NCBI GenBank assembly: GCA_002713285.1
Contig: PAVX01000025.1
Span: 9,863-15,996 of the forward strand
Length of the DNA: 6,134 bases
Source of the DNA: Flavobacteriales bacterium
GTDB lineage: Bacteria; Bacteroidota; Bacteroidia; Flavobacteriales; TMED113
Direction of reading: 5' to 3'
The notes below the pieces were generated by a model. That model saw only the letters and a list, made by a program, of their open reading frames with translations. It did no database searches and had not been told where the DNA came from. Every line of letters begins with the position of its first letter. The first letter of the stretch is position 1. The position numbers and the translations under genes are program-made. Shown here one piece after another: positions 1-6,134 of this stretch.

Positions 1-3000
1 TCTACACTACCATCATTATGTAAATTGATGATAATACCTTGATCTAAAAGCAAGTCCCTACCTAAAATATCTATTTTTTTAATCACAGCTTTATTTGTTT
101 CAATCTCTGGAATTAAGATAGACTGACAACTATTTTGACATTCTTCTAATGTCCAAAATGGAACAACACCGCCACAACCTCCCCATAATGAAACTTCACA
201 TTCCCCAATAGTTGGATTAAAATAATAAATATCAATATCAGCGAAACAAAAGCCTGGATCAGGAACTAAATCACAATTGTCGGAAATAATCACATCATTC
301 CAAACACATGTTAAATAATCATAATACCATGTATGAAGCTCTAAACTAACATAATCTGTGATTTCTATATTTTCCTGAATATCTAAAATGTGAATACTTG
401 ATTGAGCAATACCATAATACTCAACATTCTCAATCGCAATGGTATCACCAAACTCATTGAATAAAATAAAGCCTGGGTATGCGAAAATATTGTCCGAAGA
501 ATTATTTTCTACAGTGACACTCAATTGATCAGGGTTTATTTGATTAATAGATAACACCTCTATCTCTAAACACTCTGATTCAAGCTCATCACAAATACCA
601 TCATCATCCATGTCATTGATACACACACACTCTCCTAATACACATTCATAAAATTCCCAACAAAATACTGTCAAACATTCTAACTCATCACAAACACCAT
701 CATTATCAATATCATTTAAACACTCGTTATTACAATTATAATAATCCTGTGCATATGCACATGAATTATCATCATCTGTTGCTGAACAATTATAATTACA
801 TGCATTTGGGTCTAAGCACCCATATGTTTCCTCACATGAAACAGAATCTCCAATTTGAATATCTATACTACAAGCATTACCATCATCCAAAGTTCCCGAA
901 CTGATTATATTGTTGTTTTCTGTATAATATATTGTGTAATTAACATCACTCCAACCGTCACCATTACCATCTGCATCATACATATTAAAAACCCAACAAT
1001 CATCTTGAATACAAAATTCCGACACATTTTCTAAACCACCTGAAATAATAGCCCATCCATTTGACTGTGCTATACTCCACGCTATACCAGCATCTATACC
1101 CGTAAAAACAATAGATATTTCATTATATAAACAATCTTCTGTCTCATCACAGATGTTGTTACCATTAATGTCATTAATGCAATTACCATCGCAATCATAA
1201 TATTGAGTTGGATACTCACAAGAATTATTAAATGCCTGTGCTGTTGCTAAAGGGTCAAAATTACATGCTGCAACACCAGGAAAAGGAGACCAAATCTGAT
1301 TACCATCATCTGTACAACCTACAAGACCAATGCAATTACAGTTTTCATCCAATACCCCTCCATTCATTATAACAATATTACTCGAAAAAGGATCATCAAA
1401 ATTCAAAAGTCCTTCACAACTAAATGGATAATCGATGTCTTGATTACAAAGACAATCACAAGGACCACAACAACAACAATCAGCACCAACAACTAATGGA
1501 CATGCAGAACCAGAAAAATAACAAGGACCATTTGCATTTGCATCAGGATTATAATTACATGCAGTCATATCTGTACAACCATAAATAAAAGCAACGCAAG
1601 AGTCATCATCTATAGTTGCATCAGGATTATAATTACTTGCAAATGGATTTGTGCAACCCAAAATACAATCATTCCAATATGGATTTAAATCACTAGCAAC
1701 CTCTTCAATTGTTGGCCAATAATCTACACAATCTTCTTGAGAAACATTATAATCACAAATCTGAGTGTCTAAATTATAACAACAAAGGGTGTGACAAACA
1801 CCACAATCATCTAAAACACCACAATTACCATCATCTATCGTTGCATTAGGATTGTAATTACATTCAAGGGGATTGGTGCATCCTATACAAGAATAATCAC
1901 AACCTAAATCAATGGTAGCTGTTGAGTCATAATTACATGCTTGAGTATCCACACAACCATAACATGAGTAATCACAATCGGATGGAATCGTACATTCTGA
2001 ACAAAAATTACAAGCCTCTTCACTGAGACATCCTTGACACGATTCATAGTCACAATCAGATGGAATCGTAGCAGTTGGGTCATAATTACAACCAAATACG
2101 TCCATACAGCCTATACAAGTATAATTACATGAGTCATCATCTATTATTGCTTGTGAATTGTAATTACAAGCAAGTTCATCCATACACCCAATATCATTTT
2201 CATCACCTAAATATATATTCTCATCACCTTCCTGATATTCAACGTATGCAAAGGGAAGGAAAAACATTTCACATGTAGTATAATCACACCAAAACATATC
2301 TTGAGGTGGAGAATTTGGATTTGAAGGATTACTAGATGTGTTGTCATATGTAGCATATGCATGTAATGTGTAACCTTCTGGTAACTTCAACATATACTCT
2401 GGTTGATAAAACGTTTGCCAATTAAAATCCCAGTCTGGAATACTAATAATTGGTATAGTATCCCCATCATTTTCAGCATAAATCAACCATGATTCACCAA
2501 TCAAATGCATATGAGGAAGAACACTGATAATGCTCATATCAAAAGGAATCTCATAAGAATAATAATGAGTGTAAATTTCATTTGCAGGAATTTCAAGTTG
2601 AGTATCTACAATAGTCAATACTTCCACTTCTCTTTCTACAGGCTGATCTTTAAAAAATAAATTGACTGAGCTTTGATCATATTCATCAATTGAACTTGGA
2701 GCGTAATGCACTTGTATAGCAAGATCTGCACCAGCAGGCAGTACTAAGCCAATATCATTATTCCAAATAGGAGGAACCATTCCGGGCGTATAACCAGCAG
2801 ATAATTGAGGAATATTACCAACACAAAAACCACTTTCACATTCATAACCATATTCTGGAGTAGAAGCATCTAAAGCCGCACAAGCACCTTCAGTATCAAT
2901 ATTCACTAAAACATGATGTACAGCTGATAAATTACCAGGTATAATTTCAATTGATTTCAAATATTTATCCTCAGTGAAATTTGTTGAAAATACAAAAACT

Positions 3001-3437
3001 CGATAGTCATCTTGATTATTACCTTCAATCAAATACTCTTCTTCCATAGTGAATACTGCATCAGGTGTACCAATCACAGATCCTTCTGGAAATTCAGGAA
3101 TAGAAGCTTCTAACGCCGGATCTCCTTGAGGCATTCCAGCTTGTACCCAATCAGTAATTAATTGTTTTTCCTCGTCTGTCAAAACCCTTTCACCAATAAA
3201 ATGTGAATAATCAGGATCTGCATGCCAAGGAGGCATATATCCTGATTGAGTCACATACTGCACCATAAAACCAAGTGCGGCAACATCCTCATAGCTAGTA
3301 AAAGGCATAGGACCAGCACCACCATCTCTATGGCATTCCGTACAATTATTGTAAATAATTGGAGAGACATCTTCACTAAAATTAACCTGTGCAAACAAAA
3401 CCGTCGGAAACAGCAATAAAAGAAAAATGTTTTTCAT
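1..3437 (-). CDS. Secreted cytochrome c / copper type II monooxygenase with Cys-rich repeats, Kunitz-like domain and T9SS sorting domain (3' end outside window)
   Basis: The reading frame is open from the ATG at 3437 to the left edge, giving 1145 visible residues. Residues 1-16 (MKNIFLLLLFPTVLFA, then Q) form a signal peptide. Next come a c-type cytochrome domain (about 20-98, haem motif CTECH at 32-36), a PHM/DBH-like copper monooxygenase (about 115-410), Cys-rich repeats (417-921) with an embedded beta domain (770-866), a Cys/Asp module (926-951), a beta-sandwich-like stretch (956-1050), a Kunitz-like domain (1055-1104) and a T9SS type A tail (KKIDILGRD at 1120-1128, NDGSV at 1141-1145). 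Tails of this kind usually end about ten residues later, so the protein is probably nearly complete. The likely role is a copper- and haem-dependent oxidation or hydroxylation at the cell surface; the substrate is unknown. It is transcribed divergently from the PAS-UbiA gene. The start is fixed by the signal peptide; no Shine-Dalgarno is visible. Domain calls are by motif, not by database search. Confidence 0.93.
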   Translation of the reverse strand, partial: MKNIFLLLLFPTVLFAQVNFSEDVSPIIYNNCTECHRDGGAGPMPFTSYEDVAALGFMVQYVTQSGYMPPWHADPDYSHFIGERVLTDEEKQLITDWVQAGMPQGDPALEASIPEFPEGSVIGTPDAVFTMEEEYLIEGNNQDDYRVFVFSTNFTEDKYLKSIEIIPGNLSAVHHVLVNIDTEGACAALDASTPEYGYECESGFCVGNIPQLSAGYTPGMVPPIWNNDIGLVLPAGADLAIQVHYAPSSIDEYDQSSVNLFFKDQPVEREVEVLTIVDTQLEIPANEIYTHYYSYEIPFDMSIISVLPHMHLIGESWLIYAENDGDTIPIISIPDWDFNWQTFYQPEYMLKLPEGYTLHAYATYDNTSSNPSNPNSPPQDMFWCDYTTCEMFFLPFAYVEYQEGDENIYLGDENDIGCMDELACNYNSQAIIDDDSCNYTCIGCMDVFGCNYDPTATIPSDCDYESCQGCLSEEACNFCSECTIPSDCDYSCYGCVDTQACNYDSTATIDLGCDYSCIGCTNPLECNYNPNATIDDGNCGVLDDCGVCHTLCCYNLDTQICDYNVSQEDCVDYWPTIEEVASDLNPYWNDCILGCTNPFASNYNPDATIDDDSCVAFIYGCTDMTACNYNPDANANGPCYFSGSACPLVVGADCCCCGPCDCLCNQDIDYPFSCEGLLNFDDPFSSNIVIMNGGVLDENCNCIGLVGCTDDGNQIWSPFPGVAACNFDPLATAQAFNNSCEYPTQYYDCDGNCINDINGNNICDETEDCLYNEISIVFTGIDAGIAWSIAQSNGWAIISGGLENVSEFCIQDDCWVFNMYDADGNGDGWSDVNYTIYYTENNNIISSGTLDDGNACSIDIQIGDSVSCEETYGCLDPNACNYNCSATDDDNSCAYAQDYYNCNNECLNDIDNDGVCDELECLTVFCWEFYECVLGECVCINDMDDDGICDELESECLEIEVLSINQINPDQLSVTVENNSSDNIFAYPGFILFNEFGDTIAIENVEYYGIAQSSIHILDIQENIEITDYVSLELHTWYYDYLTCVWNDVIISDNCDLVPDPGFCFADIDIYYFNPTIGECEVSLWGGCGGVVPFWTLEECQNSCQSILIPEIETNKAVIKKIDILGRDLLLDQGIIINLHNDGSV
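126..275 (-). other. Kunitz/BPTI-like domain
   Basis: Residues 1055-1104 of the minus-strand protein contain six cysteines with spacings 8, 15, 7, 11 and 3; bovine BPTI has 8, 15, 7, 12 and 3. Also conserved are G before the second Cys (GFC, BPTI G12), Ala at P1', the aromatic run YYFN (BPTI Y21-F22-Y23-N24), the GGC of the fourth Cys, and the Phe of PFWTLEEC (BPTI F45). The residue in the P1 position is Phe1065, which in a true inhibitor would favour chymotrypsin-like proteases. Kunitz domains are mainly animal domains, so this one may be a transferred or scaffolding module. The fold is well supported by spacing; inhibitory activity is inference. Confidence 0.8.
675..2189 (-). repeat. Cys-rich tandem repeat region, nine units of about 25-26 residues with insertions
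   Basis: Residues 417-921 of the minus-strand protein. Units start at G417, G443, G469, G494, G519, G594, G620, G707 and G873, each with the pattern GC-x(3-4)-(A/E)CNY(N/D)-x-(A)TI-DD-x-C. The first four lie head to tail at 25-26 residues; later ones are separated by insertions. Repetition is still visible in the DNA: a 21-base block at 1972-1992 recurs with one mismatch at 2050-2070, and an identical 20-base block occurs at 1539-1558 and 1617-1636, both pairs 78 bases (26 codons) apart. Residues 770-866 break the array with a beta-rich domain containing a GDGW motif (826-829). Such repeats are frequent in large T9SS cargo proteins, where they are probably disulfide-bonded spacers. Confidence 0.85.
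2208..3095 (-). other. Copper type II ascorbate-dependent monooxygenase-like catalytic region (PHM/DBH fold)
   Basis: Residues about 115-410 of the minus-strand protein. All six copper-ligand positions known from peptidylglycine alpha-hydroxylating monooxygenase have plausible equivalents. H174-H175 (in SAVHHVLVNI) and H244 (in AIQVHYAP) would form the first site. H309 and H311 (in LPHMHLIG) and M391 (in TTCEMFF) would form the second. The segment WDFNWQTFYQ and the YDNTSSNPSNPNSPP run before the Met ligand are also typical of bacterial members. With every ligand kept, the enzyme is probably active, but whether it hydroxylates peptides, amines or another substrate cannot be read from the sequence. 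Confidence 0.85.
3144..3380 (-). other. c-type cytochrome domain of the copper monooxygenase protein
   Basis: Residues about 20-98 of the minus-strand protein. The covalent haem motif is C32-T-E-C35-H36, and M68 in the sequence GYMPPWHADP is a good candidate for the distal haem ligand. The stretch ends with a helix reading LTDEEKQLITDWVQAGMPQG, typical of the last helix of small cytochrome c domains ('W-hydrophobic-AG-P-G'). In this family such a domain precedes the copper domain and could pass electrons to or from the copper sites. That electron role is inferred; the motifs are seen directly. Confidence 0.88.
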
Positions 3438-3523
3438 AATTTTGACTGGTTTTTTAAACTTAGTACTATAAATTTACGAAAAAGAATAATCATTCTAATA
3501 TTGAATAAAATAAAACAAAAGCT
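3438..3523. promoter_or_regulatory. Divergent intergenic region with promoters for both flanking genes
   Basis: These 86 AT-rich bases separate two divergent start codons, so promoters for both genes should lie here. Weak matches to the Bacteroidota -7 element (TAnnTTTG) are TAATATTG at 3496-3503 for the plus gene and, on the minus strand, TAAGTTTA (complement of 3455-3462) for the monooxygenase gene. No convincing -33 element was found for either. A short inverted repeat, AGAAT-aatc-ATTCT, lies at 3483-3496 and could be an operator half-site pair, but arms of this length occur by chance in such AT-rich DNA. No Shine-Dalgarno precedes either ATG; the plus gene has an A-rich leader, usual for this phylum. 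Confidence 0.4.
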
Positions 3524-4810
3524 ATGAAAAGTGTTATAACATGTGATATGGAAGGTGTCATTGAAACTATGAATAATGATGCTGAGAAAATATTTGGGTA
3601 TAAAAAAGAAGAATTAATTGGTAAAAAAAGAGTATCCTTATTTTCTCCTGGAGAAATTGTTCTCCAAAATGTAGAAGGATGGCTAAATACAGCTGTAAAA
3701 GAAGGAGAATACATTGGAGAAACATACTTTTTAAGAAAAGATGGAGAAAAAATTAATGCTAAAATTAGAATTACGCCAACGTTTGCAAATGGTAAAGATA
3801 AACCACAAACGGGATACTGTTGCGTAACAGAAGTTATTGATAAAAATATTGAAGTGCCTATTAATTTTTCTACAAAACTGATCAAAATGCTTGCAATTAC
3901 AAGAATGCCTTTTACATCAGCTTCTTTATTACCAGTATTTGTTATAGGAGCTTATTTTGCTGGTATAGGTGATGATTTATTTAATGTGTCACTATTTATT
4001 CTTACCATTTTCGGTATCCTAATAGCACATCTTGGTATCAATGTTTTTAATGATTATTTTGATGTTAAAGATGGTACGGATGAAGCTAATGCGGAATACT
4101 TTCAACAAGTCTCTGGAGGTAGTAGAGCAATAGAACTGGGACTAATCACATTAAAAGGCACTCGATTCCTTGGGATTATATTAACAATGATAGCATTAAC
4201 AATAGGTGCAGTGATTTTATCAAGCATAAATGAAGTTAATTTTTCTGGTGCTATGCAAATTACAATAGCAGGTCTATTTTTAGGTTATTTCTATACCGCT
4301 CGACCATTAAGACTTGTGGCACGACGAGGATTAGGTGAAATAGCTATTTTTCTAGCCTTTGGGCCACTTTTAACACTAGGGGTGGGTTACGCTATATTTA
4401 ATGGGGATTTTGAAAATAGCGTTCATTTTATGAATTGTTTACTTTTAGGGATTCCTTTAGGATTATTAACTACTAATATCTTGCTAATAAATGAATTTCC
4501 AGACATGAATAGTGATGCTAAAACAGGAAAAAATCATCTTGTAGTTACATTTGGAAAAAAAGCAAGTAGATGGATTTACCTGATATTTTTACTGCTAGCA
4601 GTTGGATCTTCTTTTTATATGTATACAGAATTGGACAATAGGTACTTATTAATTCCTACTATATTTTGTCTTGCTTTTGGGCTTTACATATTCAAACACA
4701 TATTAAAACATTATGAATTAAGAAGTCTTGTAGATGCTAACTGGAAAACTATAGGCCTACAAGCACTATACTCAATTATTGTATGTATTTGCTTAATGCT
4801 AGGATTTTAG
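3524..4810 (+). CDS. PAS domain fused to UbiA-family (MenA-like) prenyltransferase
   Basis: This 428-residue protein has two parts. Residues 1-108 form a PAS domain: VITCDMEGVIETMNNDAEKI, then FGYKKEELIGK, a later FLRKDGEKINAKI segment and the closing strand GYCCVTEVID. Residues about 118-428 are a polytopic membrane enzyme of the UbiA superfamily. The first Asp-rich motif is N176-DYFD-180 followed by D183 and D186. It is followed by SGGSRAIELGLIT (197-209), then YFYTARPLRL (255-264) and GLGEIAIFLAFGPLLTLG (269-286). The second Asp-rich motif is N323-EFPDMNSD-331 with AKTGK after it. About nine hydrophobic segments are visible. UbiA enzymes transfer an isoprenoid chain to an aromatic acceptor. 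The motifs are closest to MenA (1,4-dihydroxy-2-naphthoate to demethylmenaquinone), but the acceptor cannot be fixed from sequence and haem- or lipid-directed relatives exist. The ATG sits just before the first PAS strand, so the PAS domain is nearly complete, with no N-terminal extension. A small cytochrome gene follows 13 bases downstream. Confidence 0.93.
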   Translation: MKSVITCDMEGVIETMNNDAEKIFGYKKEELIGKKRVSLFSPGEIVLQNVEGWLNTAVKEGEYIGETYFLRKDGEKINAKIRITPTFANGKDKPQTGYCCVTEVIDKNIEVPINFSTKLIKMLAITRMPFTSASLLPVFVIGAYFAGIGDDLFNVSLFILTIFGILIAHLGINVFNDYFDVKDGTDEANAEYFQQVSGGSRAIELGLITLKGTRFLGIILTMIALTIGAVILSSINEVNFSGAMQITIAGLFLGYFYTARPLRLVARRGLGEIAIFLAFGPLLTLGVGYAIFNGDFENSVHFMNCLLLGIPLGLLTTNILLINEFPDMNSDAKTGKNHLVVTFGKKASRWIYLIFLLLAVGSSFYMYTELDNRYLLIPTIFCLAFGLYIFKHILKHYELRSLVDANWKTIGLQALYSIIVCICLMLGF

Positions 4811-4823
4811 GTATCTTTATTAG

Positions 4824-5417
4824 ATGAGACATTATCTAATATTAGCAATTACCCTTGTGTCCTTTCAACATGTATTAGGACAAAACATTGATTACGAAAC
4901 ACAGATACAGCCTATTTTTGATAATAGCTGCATGCCTTGTCACCAAGGCAGCAATCCAAGTGCAGGACTTGATTTGAGCTCATATGAAAATGTGATGGCT
5001 GGCAGTAATAGTGGGTCCGTAATCAGTGTTGGAGATTATCAAAATAGCGTTCTTTGGCAAGAGGTGTCTTCCGGAGACATGCCGAACAATATTGCTAATA
5101 ACAATATGGGGATTCCCGATTTAACAGATAATGAAATCGAACTTATTGAAAACTGGATCCTTGACCTTGAATGTGCAATGATATTATGCGAACCAGGTTA
5201 TCAATGTGTTTTTGGTGAATGTGTTTGCATTAATGATTCTGATGGAGATGGTATATGCGATGAAGACGATATTACTCTAGAAGAGATAAATAATAATTAT
5301 AAAGTAGTTTACCAATTTAATTTATTAGGAAAAGATAATAGTTCAAATTTAAATAAAAATATCATTATCAATGTTTATGATAACGGGACTGTTAAAAAAG
5401 TGAAAAACGTTAAATAA
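4824..5417 (+). CDS. Small secreted c-type cytochrome with Cys/Asp module and T9SS sorting domain
   Basis: This 197-residue protein starts with a signal peptide (1-19, ending HVLG before Q20). Residues about 21-115 form a cytochrome c domain of the type often found in planctomycete and Bacteroidota surface proteins. The haem motif is C36-M-P-C39-H40, and M86 in SSGDMPNN is the likely distal ligand, with the closing helix LTDNEIELIENWILDLEC. A short Cys/Asp module follows (CVFGECVCINDSDGDGICDE, 128-147), like one in the divergent monooxygenase protein. It resembles EGF and thrombospondin type 3 calcium-binding repeats. Residues about 158-197 are a T9SS type A tail (VVYQFNLLGKD, INVYDNGTVKK). 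The expected fate is export by Sec, transfer across the outer membrane by T9SS and surface attachment, with an electron-transfer role. It starts 13 bases after the prenyltransferase stop and is probably co-transcribed with it. No catalytic domain is present, so its partner is unknown. Confidence 0.92.
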   Translation: MRHYLILAITLVSFQHVLGQNIDYETQIQPIFDNSCMPCHQGSNPSAGLDLSSYENVMAGSNSGSVISVGDYQNSVLWQEVSSGDMPNNIANNNMGIPDLTDNEIELIENWILDLECAMILCEPGYQCVFGECVCINDSDGDGICDEDDITLEEINNNYKVVYQFNLLGKDNSSNLNKNIIINVYDNGTVKKVKNVK

Positions 5418-5424
5418 ATTTATT
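5413..5424. other. 12-base perfect palindrome centred between two convergent stop codons
   Basis: AATAAATTTATT is its own reverse complement. It contains both stop codons, TAA of the plus gene (5415-5417) and TAA of the minus gene (complement of 5420-5422), placed symmetrically with two bases between them. It has no G or C, so it would be a poor stem for an intrinsic terminator. No stronger terminator was seen here, and both transcripts probably run some way into the opposite gene. Confidence 0.3.
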
Positions 5425-6134
5425 GTATTTGATACATTTTTAGAATCTTACCATCTCGATAAACATCAAAATAAAAACCTTTTTGAACTTTAGTTTCTCG
5501 CCCAAGCATATCTATTCTCTTAACTATTTCTTCACTGTTAGCATATTCATTTAAAATAGTCTCATTACATAATATAGGGTAAATATATGGAGGACCTTCA
5601 ATTGGTATAGTGGCAAGTAATTCATAATCTTGAAAACCCTCAAAATTAAAATCAAATTTCTCACATCTAAATACACTATTCGACACTACAATTTCACCAA
5701 AGGGTCCTTGAGGTGGTGTTTCACCTTGATTTAAAATAATATTACCAAACACAGGGTTTTTATATTCCCACAGGATGTTAGACATGTCATCTACCTCATA
5801 GAATATACCATCTGGACCACTACAAATTAATGTATTGCCATTTGGAAGTCTCTGACAACCTGAAATATGATCTGCATAGAAATCTGGTGGATTAGATGCT
5901 ACATAACTCCAAACTAAATCAGAAGGGCCATACGAACTATTGAACTCAATATCATAATTATAAGCAGTAATAGGGGGAGATAACTCATCTATACTAGAAT
6001 AATTCCCATCTGGCCTATTTCTACCATTATTAAATAGTATAATATTATTTCCACCAGGAAAATCTTTGTCAATCCATTGAGCATGATGCTGGCCAAATAA
6101 AACACGATCATTAATAGTACCTCTGTCATAAGCT
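5420..6134 (-). CDS. Aryl-sulfate sulfotransferase-like beta-propeller protein with T9SS sorting domain (5' end outside window)
   Basis: The frame is open from the right edge to the TAA at 5420, so 237 C-terminal residues are visible; an internal Met at 5785 is not the start. Visible residues 14-20 read GQHHAQW, followed by NIILFNNGRNRPDG (30-43), WSYVASNPPDFYADHISG (75-92), CQRLPNGNTLICSG (93-106), and later ILWEYKNPVFG. This is the pattern of bacterial arylsulfotransferase-family proteins, whose blades repeat 'G-NTL---G--G-I-E-D--G-I-W-Y'. The family moves sulfate between phenolic compounds through a histidine. H16, H17, H89 and R95 are the visible conserved candidates, but many marine members have no proven activity. 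The last 37 residues are a T9SS tail (IVKRIDMLGRE, FDVYRDGKILK), so the protein is a secreted surface protein. It is convergent with the small cytochrome gene. Confidence 0.88.
   Translation of the reverse strand, partial: AYDRGTINDRVLFGQHHAQWIDKDFPGGNNIILFNNGRNRPDGNYSSIDELSPPITAYNYDIEFNSSYGPSDLVWSYVASNPPDFYADHISGCQRLPNGNTLICSGPDGIFYEVDDMSNILWEYKNPVFGNIILNQGETPPQGPFGEIVVSNSVFRCEKFDFNFEGFQDYELLATIPIEGPPYIYPILCNETILNEYANSEEIVKRIDMLGRETKVQKGFYFDVYRDGKILKMYQIQ

Noticed and set aside
1904..2095. 63-codon open frame on the minus strand
   Set aside because: It lies in another frame of the Cys-rich repeat region of the large minus-strand gene, has no recognisable domain, and is open only because of the repeat composition.
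1500..2200. Regularly spaced short DNA repeats that might suggest a CRISPR array
   Set aside because: The repeats have a 78-base (26-codon) period, are degenerate, and keep one reading frame encoding the GCxDxxACNYNP units, so they are coding repeats.
2075..2278. 67-codon open frame on the plus strand
   Set aside because: It is antisense to the monooxygenase/repeat junction; its Tyr/His-rich product reflects the complement of Asn/Asp codons, not a real protein.
3483..3496. Inverted repeat AGAAT-aatc-ATTCT as an operator
   Set aside because: Arms are only five bases in very AT-rich DNA and no regulator gene is adjacent, so it is mentioned within the intergenic entry but not called as a site.
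3490..3885. 131-codon open frame on the minus strand opposite the PAS domain
   Set aside because: The PAS-UbiA frame on the other strand has clear domain motifs throughout; the antisense product shows no family motif and would overlap the divergent promoter.
5420..5785. A separate 121-residue gene starting at the Met at 5785
   Set aside because: The same frame stays open to the right edge and encodes conserved propeller motifs upstream of this Met, so it is an internal residue of a longer protein.

Overview
The window looks like a chromosomal segment of a marine-type member of the Bacteroidota, probably of the Flavobacteriales. The evidence is a very AT-rich sequence, almost no Shine-Dalgarno sites, and three secreted proteins that end in a type IX secretion system (T9SS) type A sorting domain. 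They also carry the Cys-rich 'GCxDxxACNYNPxATxDDxSC' repeats that are common in that group. No RNA gene, mobile element or CRISPR array was seen, and coding density is very high.

Layout. (1) Positions 3437 down to the left edge, minus strand: a giant secreted multidomain protein of which 1145 residues are visible. Its order is signal peptide, c-type cytochrome, copper type II (PHM/DBH-like) monooxygenase, nine Cys-rich repeats with an embedded beta domain, an EGF/TSP3-like module, a Kunitz/BPTI-like domain and a T9SS sorting domain that runs off the edge. (2) 3438-3523: an 86-base divergent promoter region. (3) 3524-4810, plus strand: a PAS domain fused to a UbiA-family (MenA-like) membrane prenyltransferase. 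(4) 4824-5417, plus strand: a small secreted c-type cytochrome with a T9SS tail, 13 bases after gene 3 and probably in the same operon. (5) 5420 to the right edge, minus strand: the C-terminal 237 residues of an aryl-sulfate sulfotransferase-like beta-propeller protein, also T9SS-sorted. It converges on gene 4 with only two bases between the stop codons.

How the genes may work together. Two surface or extracellular c-type cytochrome proteins flank a quinone-type prenyltransferase that carries a sensory domain. This suggests a link between membrane quinone chemistry and extracellular redox enzymes, but the link is inferred from gene order only. The two cytochrome proteins also share the same Cys-rich module just before the sorting region, so the secreted products are related by module exchange. 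The most unusual items are the Kunitz-type domain in a bacterial copper monooxygenase, the PAS-UbiA fusion, and a seven-cysteine cluster in the repeat region.
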